NCBI RefSeq assembly: GCF_000155595.1
Contig: NZ_DS989904.1
Coordinates: forward strand, 504,477 to 568,476
From: Synechococcus sp. PCC 7335
GTDB lineage: Bacteria > Cyanobacteriota > Cyanobacteriia > Phormidesmidales > Phormidesmidaceae
DNA length: 64,000 nt
Direction of reading: 5' to 3'
Shown here: positions 25,995-34,661 of the stretch, in pieces
How the letters are laid out: each line of letters begins with the position of its first letter
Numbering within the stretch: the stretch's first letter is position 1
Position numbers and translations under genes: made by a program
The notes under the pieces: generated by a model
Told to the model about the DNA's origin: nothing
The model's input: only the letters and a program-made list of their open reading frames with translations
Database searches by the model: none

Positions 25995-26399
25995 GTGCAT
26001 TCCAAAGAAACACAGCTACTAGATCCCAATCAAGTTTATCCATGTCCGTCCTGTAGGCAAGGGGCACTGGTGCCCATCACGCTGACTGAAGCTTGGGGAT
26101 GCGATCGCTGCAAGCAAATATTCGAGCTTCGCCCTGAGCCTAATACAATCGAGAAACTAACTACGCCCTATCCTCGTCAGCAGATCTGGCTGTGGACCGG
26201 TAAGCATTGGGTTCTAAAGAGCAGCCCGCTGAAGGACATAGTGACGGCGTTGATGGTTTGGGCTCGGCTGTTATTGTTGCCCACGCTATTTTGGGCATGT
26301 TGGACGCTACTGTCGTGGGCAGGTCTCCCCTTTCTGATCAAAGGTGCTTTAATCTTGCTGACTTTGGTAGTAATGTTTTGGTTGGTGTTGCGACGCTAG
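25995..26399 (+). CDS. Membrane protein with an N-terminal zinc ribbon
   Basis: The 134-residue protein has four cysteines in two CxxC knuckles (C17, C20, C36, C39: CPSC...CDRC), the hallmark of a zinc ribbon, then a short soluble segment with WLWTGKHWVLK, then two membrane helices at about 85-107 and 113-131. I do not know a function. The start is GTG at 25995, the first codon that includes the ribbon. Its stop lies four bases before the start of the ProA-like gene, so the two are an operon. Confidence 0.75.
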   Translation: MHSKETQLLDPNQVYPCPSCRQGALVPITLTEAWGCDRCKQIFELRPEPNTIEKLTTPYPRQQIWLWTGKHWVLKSSPLKDIVTALMVWARLLLLPTLFWACWTLLSWAGLPFLIKGALILLTLVVMFWLVLRR

Positions 26400-26403
26400 C
26401 TTA

Positions 26404-27624
26404 ATGACCCAATCTCCTTTTGATCTAAGCACTGCTCTAATAGATGTTCGGCACTCTACAGAGCAGCTAGGTGCCGATGAGCAGTGCTCTAAGGCACTCG
26501 TTGGTATGGGCAAAGCCATAGATGAAGGGTTAGATGACATTCTAGAGGCAAACACGCTAGATCTAGAGATTAGCAGAGATATGGCTGTGCCAGAGCTGGT
26601 GGCTGACTGGCTCAAGCTTACGCCGGAAAGAGTAAAGACCGCGGCGAATGTCTGTCATCGCTTAGCAGCAATGGGTGCTCCACTAGCTATTGCTACGGAC
26701 GTCGGCAGCACTCACTATAGCCAGAGTCGACCATTAGGCATTATTGGCTATATCTACGAAGCGCTGCCAGACTTAGCAGTGATTGCAGCGGGTTTATGTA
26801 TTCGCACTGGTAATGCTTTGGTCTTACGAGGAGGAAGTGAGGCTAGTCGCACCAATCAAATCATTGCCGATATCTTGCAGAGTAGCTTAGCGAAGGCGGG
26901 GCTTGCCGAGACACTCATTCTCTCAGTCGAACACACGGACGTTTCTCGCCTAGAGATGGCTCAGTGCCCAGATATTGATCTGATAATTCCACATGGTCGA
27001 CCCAGTTTGGTTGAACAAGTCATCGAAACAGCGACCATTCCAGTGATGCCCTCTAGAATGGGTAACTGCTATCTGTACTGGTCAGCAAGTGGAGAAGTAG
27101 ACCAGGTCTATCATATGATTGTAAGTAGCTATAAGGGCACACCGGACGCAGTTAATCGAGTCGAAAAGGTTGTGTTTCACGAATCACATAGCGCTACAAC
27201 GCTGACTCGCTTGTGGACGCGACTTCGAGAAGAAGGATTTGAACTCAAAGCAGACGCTGCGATCGCGCAGGCTCATAGCCTATCTGCGGCTGGGCCGCTG
27301 GACTGGGGCTCTGCCTACCTCAAACGAACCATTGCTTTTCACCAGGTTAAAGATACCGGCGAAGCGCTGCGTTGGATCAACCTCTATAGCAGTGGCCACG
27401 CCGATAGTATTGCTACTACAGACTATACCGATAGCCGTCTGTTTAGTACCCAGTGCCGTAGTACAGCGCTGTATATCAACACCTCACCCCAGTTCATTCG
27501 CAATGCAGAGCACCCGGGCGAGATAGCACTTGGTCTCTCCAATAGAAAAGGCATAGCGGGTGGACTGATTGGGATGACTTTGATGAGAGAGCGGCAGCGA
27601 ATTTTTCCCGGCAATTTCAGATAG
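26404..27624 (+). CDS. proA: Gamma-glutamyl phosphate reductase-like protein lacking the catalytic Cys
   Basis: ProA reduces gamma-glutamyl phosphate to glutamate semialdehyde in proline synthesis. The 406 residues align over the whole ALDH-like fold: RPLGIIGYIYEALPD, GLCIRTGNALVLRGGSEASRTNQ, DLIIPHGRPSLV and the C-terminal ALGLSNRKG. In E. coli ProA the nucleophile is the Cys in RPSTCNTVETLLVN; the matching segment here, at about residue 240, reads TPDAVNRVEKVVFH, with Val at the Cys position. Unless my hand alignment is off, normal thioester catalysis is not possible. It may be a divergent cyanobacterial paralogue with a true ProA elsewhere. It is coupled to the zinc-ribbon gene. Confidence 0.8.
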   Translation: MTQSPFDLSTALIDVRHSTEQLGADEQCSKALVGMGKAIDEGLDDILEANTLDLEISRDMAVPELVADWLKLTPERVKTAANVCHRLAAMGAPLAIATDVGSTHYSQSRPLGIIGYIYEALPDLAVIAAGLCIRTGNALVLRGGSEASRTNQIIADILQSSLAKAGLAETLILSVEHTDVSRLEMAQCPDIDLIIPHGRPSLVEQVIETATIPVMPSRMGNCYLYWSASGEVDQVYHMIVSSYKGTPDAVNRVEKVVFHESHSATTLTRLWTRLREEGFELKADAAIAQAHSLSAAGPLDWGSAYLKRTIAFHQVKDTGEALRWINLYSSGHADSIATTDYTDSRLFSTQCRSTALYINTSPQFIRNAEHPGEIALGLSNRKGIAGGLIGMTLMRERQRIFPGNFR

Positions 27625-27645
27625 CGATTTTTGAGTGGCAACAAC

Positions 27646-27695
27646 TAGCCCGGCCAACCAAGTAAGGATGTATGCTTACTTGGTTGGCCGGGCTA
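27646..27695. terminator. Perfect 21-bp inverted repeat between convergent genes
   Basis: TAGCCCGGCCAACCAAGTAAG (27646-27666) pairs without mismatch with 27675-27695 around an 8-base loop. It lies 21 bases after the ProA-like stop and 28 bases beyond the desaturase stop, so it probably ends both transcripts, though neither side has a T run. Confidence 0.6.
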
Positions 27696-27723
27696 AGAAT
27701 ACAACGCTAGGTACTTTTGACGA

Positions 27724-28536
27724 TTACGGCTTAGCCAGCTTGACTTTATCAGCTAGTCCAACCGCTTGAAGACTACGAATGATCATCCAGGTGACATCGA
27801 TTTCCCACCACCGCAGACCGTGTCGTGCTGAGTATTGGTAGGCGTGATGATTGTTGTGCCAACCTTCACCAAATGTACAAAGCGCCACCCACCAGCAATT
27901 AGTTGAGCGATCGCCAGATTCATAAGTACGATAGCCAAACTTGTGAGTGGCGCTATTGACGAACCAAGTGAAGTGATAGACCACAACTAACCGAACAAAG
28001 ATACCCCAAACGACAAAAGACCACCCCCCCAAAGCGTAGAGCAGTGCACCGAGGGCAATCTGTAGAACTAAGAAATACTTGTCAACCAGAATATAGACCG
28101 GGTCTGTATTGATATCCTTGGTGAACTTACGAATCTCGGATTTAGCAGGCACATCATGTAGTAGCCAGCCCATATGACTCCACCAAAATCCGCGACCAGA
28201 ATTGTGATGGTCAGCTTCTTGGTCAGAAAAAGCATGATGGTGACGATGCAAACCAATCCACTCAATCGCACCGCTTTGGCAAGATAGCGAGCCACAAAAG
28301 AGAAAGAAATACTCTAACCACTGGGGAACTCGAAAGCTACGGTGGGAAATCAGTCGATGCCATCCCAAAGTAATTCCAAGGCATCCAGTGATGAAGTAGA
28401 GTATGAAAGCTACGCCAATAGCACTCCAGCTGAAGTTAGACGGCAGCAGTGCAAACAGAGCACCAAAGTGTACGGCCACCATGAATAGGATGATAGGCCA
28501 GTTGAGAGGACGATCAGACGAGCGTGCAATAGTCAT
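27724..28536 (-). CDS. desC: Acyl-lipid/acyl-CoA delta-9-type fatty-acid desaturase
   Basis: This di-iron membrane enzyme introduces the first double bond into fatty acids, keeping membranes fluid in the cold. Three histidine boxes are intact: HRLISH (60-65), HRHHH (97-101) and HNNHH (227-231), with four hydrophobic segments between them. The 270-residue length and the LGWHRLISHRSF context fit the DesC (stearoyl, delta-9) group. The position of the double bond is inferred from the family. It is divergent from the next gene by 133 bases. Confidence 0.88.
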   Translation of the reverse strand: MTIARSSDRPLNWPIILFMVAVHFGALFALLPSNFSWSAIGVAFILYFITGCLGITLGWHRLISHRSFRVPQWLEYFFLFCGSLSCQSGAIEWIGLHRHHHAFSDQEADHHNSGRGFWWSHMGWLLHDVPAKSEIRKFTKDINTDPVYILVDKYFLVLQIALGALLYALGGWSFVVWGIFVRLVVVYHFTWFVNSATHKFGYRTYESGDRSTNCWWVALCTFGEGWHNNHHAYQYSARHGLRWWEIDVTWMIIRSLQAVGLADKVKLAKP

Positions 28537-28669
28537 TTAGAATCTCAATGCAAAAAGTTAGGGCTCAAACACTATTCAGACGATCTAGATTGCGGATCTA
28601 GCGTACTAGAGAGCAACTACAAAGAAAACAGAAATTGGGTTTGTCTAAGGGCTACTTGGAACAACACAG

Positions 28670-29947
28670 ATGAATCACTTGGACAACTCACAATCAATTT
28701 CCTCAAAGTTACTAACACTGCAATCAGAGCCTGCCTTGCTGCAAGCATTCTACAAAATTGACACTCAGGTCAAGCAGAATCTGGCGAAGGTGCTAGCCGC
28801 TTTTAGAGCCCACCGAGTAGGGACTCATCACTTTGCTAGCGTGTCAGGCTACGGTCACGATGATTTGGGTAGACAGACACTTGATCGGGTGTTTGCGCAG
28901 ATAGTAGGTGCTGAAGCAGCGGCAGTTAGGATACAGTTTGTCTCCGGCACTCACGCCATTGCTTGTGCTTTGTTCGGCGTCCTTAGGCCAGGGGATGAGA
29001 TGCTTGCGATCGCAGGAGCACCATATGACACTTTAGAAGAAGTGATTGGCACTAGGGGAAGCGGTCAAGGATCTCTTAAGGAATTTGGTGTCTGCTATCA
29101 GGAACTGTCGCTAACGCAAGCGGGTGAAGTAGATTTTGACAAGATTGCTTCCTCGATCAACGAAAAAACTAAGCTTGTCTTAATTCAGCGCTCTTGCGGC
29201 TACAGCTGGCGGCCTAGCCTTAGCATCCCCGATATTAATAAAATTATACATTTAGTTAAGCAACAAAACATTAATACAGTTTGTTTTGTAGATAACTGCT
29301 ACGGAGAATTCACTGACTCTCGAGAGCCTACGGAGGTCGGAGCTGATTTAATTGCAGGGTCATTAATTAAAAATCCAGGCGGCACTATTGCTACGACGGG
29401 TGGATATGTTGCAGGTAGAACCGATTTAGTAGAGGCAGCGGTCTGCCGGTTAACAGCGCCGGGTATTGGCACTAGTAGCGGGGCTACCTTAGGAGAAGCT
29501 CGACTGATGTATCAAGGGTTGTTCCTAGCACCACAGATGGTAGGAGAAGCGATGAAGGGAAACTACCTAATTGCAAAGACGTTTGCAGCGCTAGGCTACG
29601 AAGTGAGCCCGCCTGTATCAGCGCCTCAGCGCGAAGTGATTCAAGCCATTAAGTTGGGAACAGAGCAGAAGCTAGTGAGCTTTTGCCGAGCCATTCAAAA
29701 GCACTCCCCAATTGAGTCGTATGTCAGCCCCGTCCCGTCCGATATGCCAGGGTATGGCGATCGGCTAGTCATGGCAGGCGGATCTTTCATAGACGGCAGC
29801 ACGTCTGAGCTGTCAGCAGACGGACCTTTACGAGAGCCCTATGTCGTCTACTGTCAGGGCGGTACGCATTGGACCCACGTGGCGATCGCAATAGAAGCAG
29901 CAGCAGCGGCCGTCGGACCAGCTTCAAATGAGCCGGCTTCAGACTAG
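28670..29947 (+). CDS. PLP-dependent aluminium-resistance / methionine gamma-lyase family protein
   Basis: The 425-residue protein belongs to the aluminium-resistance family of fold-type I PLP enzymes related to cystathionine/methionine gamma-lyases. Family blocks seen are VSGYGHDDLGRQTLDRVFAQ, QFVSGTHAIACALFGVLRPG (about 86-105), the PLP-lysine region DLIAGSLIKNPGGTIATTGG, and APGIGTSSGATLGE. Its true substrate is unknown; the metal-resistance name comes from one early phenotype. It stands alone before a 724-base spacer. Confidence 0.85.
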   Translation: MNHLDNSQSISSKLLTLQSEPALLQAFYKIDTQVKQNLAKVLAAFRAHRVGTHHFASVSGYGHDDLGRQTLDRVFAQIVGAEAAAVRIQFVSGTHAIACALFGVLRPGDEMLAIAGAPYDTLEEVIGTRGSGQGSLKEFGVCYQELSLTQAGEVDFDKIASSINEKTKLVLIQRSCGYSWRPSLSIPDINKIIHLVKQQNINTVCFVDNCYGEFTDSREPTEVGADLIAGSLIKNPGGTIATTGGYVAGRTDLVEAAVCRLTAPGIGTSSGATLGEARLMYQGLFLAPQMVGEAMKGNYLIAKTFAALGYEVSPPVSAPQREVIQAIKLGTEQKLVSFCRAIQKHSPIESYVSPVPSDMPGYGDRLVMAGGSFIDGSTSELSADGPLREPYVVYCQGGTHWTHVAIAIEAAAAAVGPASNEPASD

Positions 29948-30170
29948 CGAAGAGGGCTCACGCTCAAGAGTCTACCTTCGGATATCGCTCAGATATTAAG
30001 ATATTGAACTCACAGATATCGATAGAAGGTTTACTACCGAAGGGTTGGCTCTCTATCAACTTTTCTAGCAAGTCGACCTACTAGCGGCTGGTCAGTAATA
30101 GCAGTAATACAGCCTAGAGATACAGCGCGAAGGTAGGCAATATCAGGCAATAAAATGTGTTTGGCTATCT

Positions 30171-30190
30171 ACACGTACTAACACGTACTA
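30171..30190. repeat. 10-bp perfect tandem duplication
   Basis: ACACGTACTA occurs at 30171-30180 and 30181-30190. Confidence 0.85.
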
Positions 30191-30356
30191 GAAAAACACA
30201 AAGCTTATTCGCATCTATCGGGAATGAAGGGCACCACCGTTAGATCTAATAGTTTCGTCTGCTCTGAATTACAACCTTTACGTTGCTGTGTGCAGATAGC
30301 CAATCGATACTTCAGGAACTCCATCTATAGATATACACGGGTAGTTGACAGATGCG

Positions 30357-30372
30357 TGTGATCGATCTCACC
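30357..30372. promoter_or_regulatory. Candidate CRP-like (SyCRP1-type) binding site
   Basis: TGTGA-TCGATC-TCACC matches the CRP/SyCRP1 consensus TGTGA-N6-TCACA at 9 of 10 fixed positions. A TTGACA lies just upstream (30345-30350) but has no matching -10. The start of hisG is about 300 bases downstream, so the regulated transcript is unclear. Confidence 0.4.
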
Positions 30373-30478
30373 TACACCGATTACGTACACCTTTCGTTAC
30401 ATCTGTAGGAATTCCGCTATGTGCACTTAAAGGGAGAAGGCTAAGTCTTTACCTCCACCTATGTACTGAAGCTTTTAT

Positions 30479-30505
30479 GTATCTGGTGTATCTGGTGTAT
30501 CTGGT
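30479..30505. repeat. 9-bp perfect tandem repeat, three copies
   Basis: GTATCTGGT is repeated three times (30479-30487, 30488-30496, 30497-30505) in the hisG upstream spacer. Confidence 0.9.
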
Positions 30506-30671
30506 TCTATCTAATCGCAAGATTTTTCCGCCGCTAGATGAGGTTGTGAGATATGCGTAACAACTAGCAAATTACTCCAGGCGGCCCTGATGCTGAATCA
30601 CTTGGCTTGATAGTATGTAACGTCTATAGACTTATAAATCGCCCCTTTCAAACTTTACTGCTATCTCATCT

Positions 30672-31322
30672 ATGATCACCGTTGCGCTACCGAAAGGCTC
30701 TCTGCTAAAGGAAAGTATTCAATTATTGAAAGCCGCAGGTTTGGATTTCGGTGGCTTTCTAGAAACAGGAACCCGGCAGCTTCAGCTAATGGATAGCAGC
30801 GGTCAAGCCAGAGGGCTGCTAGTCAGAGCTAAAGATGTACCAGTCTATGTAGAGTACGGGCAAGCGCAGATAGGCATCGTCGGCTACGACGTGCTCAGAG
30901 AACGGCAGCCTCGGGTCGCACAGATTGCGGACCTAGGGTTTGGTGGCTGTCATCTATCCGTTGCGGTTTCTACTGACAGCGGCTATCAATCAGCGGTGGA
31001 TTTACCGCCTCACTGTAGGGTAGCTTCTACCTTTGTTAATAGCGCTCGTCAGTATTTTCAATCTTTGGACCTAGCAGTAGAGATTGTGCCACTCTCTGGC
31101 TCGGTTGAGCTAGGTCCGATTACAGGCATGTCAGAAGCAATTGTTGATTTGGTATCAACTGGGCGCACGCTCAAAGAGAACAACTTAACTGAGCTAGAGG
31201 TGCTCTATCACAGTACGGCTCGGCTGATTGCCCATCCTTTGAGCTACCGTTTAAACCGAGACGGTCTTAGTACTCTTATCGAGCGAGTAAGAGGAGCGGC
31301 TTTAGCTAGTGCGACTGCTTAA
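30672..31322 (+). CDS. hisG: ATP phosphoribosyltransferase, short form
   Basis: HisG joins ATP and PRPP in the first step of histidine synthesis. The 216 residues begin [17 protein letters not shown], include [14 protein letters not shown], and carry the PRPP-binding block [22 protein letters not shown]-like at about 150-173 (here [20 protein letters not shown]). The protein ends soon after, without the C-terminal regulatory domain, so it is the short type that needs HisZ as regulatory subunit; hisZ is not in the window. Confidence 0.94.
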   Translation: MITVALPKGSLLKESIQLLKAAGLDFGGFLETGTRQLQLMDSSGQARGLLVRAKDVPVYVEYGQAQIGIVGYDVLRERQPRVAQIADLGFGGCHLSVAVSTDSGYQSAVDLPPHCRVASTFVNSARQYFQSLDLAVEIVPLSGSVELGPITGMSEAIVDLVSTGRTLKENNLTELEVLYHSTARLIAHPLSYRLNRDGLSTLIERVRGAALASATA

Positions 31323-31427
31323 GTCCTCGCCTTTCCAATCGGCACTTTTACTCAGGCTTGTGCTCCATCCGACACTTCGTATCGCTTCAATTTAGTCAAC
31401 CATACCAACTTTCCTTGAGAGTCTTTC

Positions 31428-33293
31428 ATGACGTCTGCTTCTAAAAACGGGCCTAATCCGGATGCGCCTAGTCCGGATGCAAAGTACGGAAAAAAACGCA
31501 GCGTTAAGAACGACTGGCGGCTGTTTCTACGACTGTTGCCCTACATTACGCAAAATCGCTCTCAGCTGATATTGCCGCTGCTTTTGCTCGTGCCACTGTC
31601 GCTGGCCCAAGCGCTTCAGCCGGTGCTGATCGGCCAAGCTATTTCGCTCATCAAACAGGAGGACGCAGCTTGGGATATTTTTACGACGATGAGCCTACGA
31701 ACAGGGCTCAATTGGATTATTGGTGGACTGTTAGTGGCGATCGCGATTCGACTCTCTCTAGACGGCTGGCAAAGCTACCAAATTCAAAAAGTTGGACAAA
31801 ATATTACGGCTTCTATTCGCCGCGATCTGTTCGAGCATGTCACTAACTTATCAATGGGCTTCTTTGATCGGACGCCTGTAGGCCGTCTGATTACGCGGCT
31901 CACCAGCGATGTGAATGCGCTAGGCGATGTTTTCTCAACCGGCGCCATTGGCATTATTAGTGATCTGTTTTTGATCTTGGTATTGATGGGTACGATGTTG
32001 CAGCAGGAATGGCGGCTAGGCCTAATGCTGATCATCATGCTGCTGCCGATCACCACGCTGATTATTTATTTTCAGCAGCAATATCGCACGGCGAACTATA
32101 TTGCCAGGGAAGAGCTCTCGGCGCTTAATTCTAATCTACAAGAGAATATCAGCGGTATCGACGTGGTGCAGCTGTTTCGGCGCGAGCGATTTAACAGCGA
32201 GCTATTTCGCACCATTAACCAGCGCTATGTCAACGCGATCGACAAGACAATCTTTTACGATTCGGCGGTGTCTGCAACCTTAGAGTGGATAGCCTTAGCT
32301 GCGATCGCCGGTGTCCTTGCCCTAGGGGGTTATCTTGTCACTGGTAACATTATCGAGATTGGCACCCTTACCGCCTTCATCCTGTTTGCCCAAAAGCTAT
32401 TCGACCCGCTGCGTCAGTTTGCCGATAAGTTTACCGCTATCCAAGCGGGCCTGACTGCTGTTGAACGTCTCAACGACTTGATGAGCGAACCTATTGCTAT
32501 TCGCGATGCTAAAAATCCAGTAGCGCTGCCTGCTCAAACGCTAAAAGATAGCGACGTCGTGATTCCTGGTGAGATTCGATTCAAGAACGTTTCTTTTGGC
32601 TACAAAGCAGATGACTACGTACTTAAAAACCTTGATTTTACAATTCGGCCCGGCGAAAAAGTTGCCTTGGTTGGACCGACTGGCGCTGGTAAAAGTTCGA
32701 TCATTCGCCTGCTTTGCCGGCTGTATGAAGTCAGCGACGGGCAGATTTTGCTTGATGGCGTAGACATTCGAGAGATTGCTCAGCAGGATTTGCGCGATCG
32801 CATGGCGATCATCCTTCAAGACGGCTTTCTCTTTTCTGGCGATGTTACTCGCAATATCACCTTAGGCGAAGACTATCGTTTCGAGCAGGTACAACATGCG
32901 GCCGAGCAGACTAATGTCGCTAGCTTTATTGAGGCATTGCCCCAAGGATATGGCACTACGCTACGCGAACGCGGCACCAACCTTTCCGGTGGGCAAAAAC
33001 AGCTACTCGCCTTCGCTCGCGCGGCAATTCGCAATCCCGGTATCCTCGTTCTAGATGAAGCCACTGCCAACCTAGATGTGGGTACCGAAGCCACTATTCA
33101 ATCGGCCTTGGACAAGCTTCTAGAAGATCGCACGGCGATTATCATCGCGCATCGCCTTTCCACCATCCGTAACGTTGATCGCATTCTGGTGCTAAAGCAA
33201 GGTCACCTGATCGAACAGGGCAGCCACGACGAGCTGTTAAACCAGGACGGCCTCTACGCCAGCCTCTACAAATTACAGATGTTGGGTCAATAG
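31428..33293 (+). CDS. ABC exporter, fused membrane and ATPase domains
   Basis: The 621-residue half-transporter has a six-helix type IV (ABC exporter) membrane domain at about 45-350, including the coupling-helix segment FDRTPVGRLITRLTSDVNAL, and an ATPase domain at about 385-615. The ATPase has Walker A GPTGAGKSS, Q-loop ILQDGFLFSG, signature LSGGQKQ, Walker B ILVLDEATANLD and the switch His in IIIAHRLST, all intact. It should work as a homo- or heterodimer moving a lipid, peptide or drug; the substrate cannot be told. Its stop codon lies inside a 14-bp duplication. Confidence 0.9.
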   Translation: MTSASKNGPNPDAPSPDAKYGKKRSVKNDWRLFLRLLPYITQNRSQLILPLLLLVPLSLAQALQPVLIGQAISLIKQEDAAWDIFTTMSLRTGLNWIIGGLLVAIAIRLSLDGWQSYQIQKVGQNITASIRRDLFEHVTNLSMGFFDRTPVGRLITRLTSDVNALGDVFSTGAIGIISDLFLILVLMGTMLQQEWRLGLMLIIMLLPITTLIIYFQQQYRTANYIAREELSALNSNLQENISGIDVVQLFRRERFNSELFRTINQRYVNAIDKTIFYDSAVSATLEWIALAAIAGVLALGGYLVTGNIIEIGTLTAFILFAQKLFDPLRQFADKFTAIQAGLTAVERLNDLMSEPIAIRDAKNPVALPAQTLKDSDVVIPGEIRFKNVSFGYKADDYVLKNLDFTIRPGEKVALVGPTGAGKSSIIRLLCRLYEVSDGQILLDGVDIREIAQQDLRDRMAIILQDGFLFSGDVTRNITLGEDYRFEQVQHAAEQTNVASFIEALPQGYGTTLRERGTNLSGGQKQLLAFARAAIRNPGILVLDEATANLDVGTEATIQSALDKLLEDRTAIIIAHRLSTIRNVDRILVLKQGHLIEQGSHDELLNQDGLYASLYKLQMLGQ

Positions 33294-33318
33294 GGTTGAA
33301 TTAGTAGGGTTGAATTAG
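33291..33318. repeat. 14-bp perfect tandem duplication at the ABC exporter stop codon
   Basis: TAGGGTTGAATTAG occurs at 33291-33304 and 33305-33318. The first TAG is the stop codon of the ABC exporter. Confidence 0.9.
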
Positions 33319-33431
33319 CTAGTACAAGATTTATCAGCAAGATAGCCCTAATCAGCAAGATGGCTTGAGGAACGAAACCTAACATCCGATAATCAAAACA
33401 CTTTCCCATACCAATCACCACACCAATTCCG

Positions 33432-34502
33432 ATGGTCACCACAAAGCACGTCGAGTTCAACGGTTCGCAGCTATTACAGCAGCTGATCGAAAAGCGATCG
33501 CTCACCCAGGCCCAAGCCGAAGCACTGATGGACAGCTGGCTATCGGAGACCCTCTCACCTATTCTTTCTAGCGCTATCCTCACCGCTATTCAAAGCAAAG
33601 GCGTAACCGGAGATGAGCTCGCGGGTATGGCCCGCGTCTTACAAGGTCAATCCCTTGGCGGCATGTTAGTAGATCCAGACCTACCGACCCCTCGTATTGA
33701 CACCTGTGGCACAGGTGGCGACGGCTCTTCTACCTTCAATATCTCTACCGCCGTTACCTTTGTTGCCGCAGCCGCCGGTATCGCAGTGGCCAAACATGGC
33801 AATCGCTCCGCGTCTAGTAAAGTTGGATCAGCGGACGTTCTTGAAGCGCTAGGGGTGGATCTTACTGCCCCTAGTGAAAAATCAAAAGCTGCACTTAAGG
33901 AAGTCGGCGTCACTTTTCTGTTTGCCAGAGGGTGGCATCCAGCTATGAAAGCCGTGGCGCCCTTGCGCGGTGAGCTGAAAGTCCGCACTGTTTTCAATCT
34001 ACTGGGGCCGCTGGTTAATCCGTTACGGCCTACGGGCCAAGTCATCGGGGTATATCACCCTGCAGTCATCGAGCCGATGGCAACCGCACTCAAACAGCTA
34101 GGCACTCAGCAGGCAATGGTCTTGCACGGTAGAGAAACTCTAGATGAAGCAGGTCTAGGCAAACCCACAGATGTCTCAATTGTCAGTAACGGCATTGTGA
34201 CTCAAGCAGTCTTGAACCCTGAAGCGCTAGGGCTGACTCCAGCGCCTTTGTCAGATCTAAAAGGGGGAGAGCTAGAAGAAAATACCACTATCTTGCGCAA
34301 TGTATTGCAAGGCAAAGGCACCCAGGCTCAGACAGATGCCGTCGCTTTGAACGCAGCCCTAGCGCTAAAAGTAGGTGGATTAGCTGAAGGTGATACCTTC
34401 GAAACAGCCTGTGCTAACGGTGTTAGCCAAGCTCAAGAAATTATCAAAAGCGGTGCTGCCTGGGAGAAGTTAGAGCAGCTTGTTGCTTTTCTCAAAAGCT
34501 AG
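33432..34502 (+). CDS. trpD: Anthranilate phosphoribosyltransferase
   Basis: TrpD attaches phosphoribose to anthranilate, the second committed step of tryptophan synthesis. The 356 residues show an N-terminal helical domain ([20 protein letters not shown]), the PRPP loop [38 protein letters not shown], and [36 protein letters not shown], all conserved. The trpG/pabA gene is 27 kb away, so trp genes are scattered as is usual in cyanobacteria. Confidence 0.95.
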   Translation: MVTTKHVEFNGSQLLQQLIEKRSLTQAQAEALMDSWLSETLSPILSSAILTAIQSKGVTGDELAGMARVLQGQSLGGMLVDPDLPTPRIDTCGTGGDGSSTFNISTAVTFVAAAAGIAVAKHGNRSASSKVGSADVLEALGVDLTAPSEKSKAALKEVGVTFLFARGWHPAMKAVAPLRGELKVRTVFNLLGPLVNPLRPTGQVIGVYHPAVIEPMATALKQLGTQQAMVLHGRETLDEAGLGKPTDVSIVSNGIVTQAVLNPEALGLTPAPLSDLKGGELEENTTILRNVLQGKGTQAQTDAVALNAALALKVGGLAEGDTFETACANGVSQAQEIIKSGAAWEKLEQLVAFLKS

Positions 34503-34661
34503 AATCTAAAGGGCTAGACCCACTCAGGACTTTAATAAGCTTAGGGCTATACAGGGAACGCCGATTCCACTTAGCTCTAACCCAAGGGCTGAAGCTCCCG
34601 TTGCCAGACAGCAGATGCCTTAGCCCCTCCGAAAATGGAATGTTTTTCTAGGGACGACTAG

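Larger units (their letters stand above)
29948..30671. other. 724-base spacer upstream of hisG
   Basis: This is the largest gap between the PLP enzyme gene and hisG. It holds a 10-bp duplication (30171-30190), a CRP-like palindrome (30357-30372) and a 9-bp triple repeat (30479-30505). A 71-codon frame at 30345-30560 crosses the repeat and is not protein-like. A small RNA could lie here, but I recognise none. Confidence 0.6.

Noticed and set aside
30345-30560. 71-codon frame upstream of hisG
   Set aside because: It is built partly from the GTATCTGGT repeat (YLVYLVYLV) and has no motif or ribosome-binding site.
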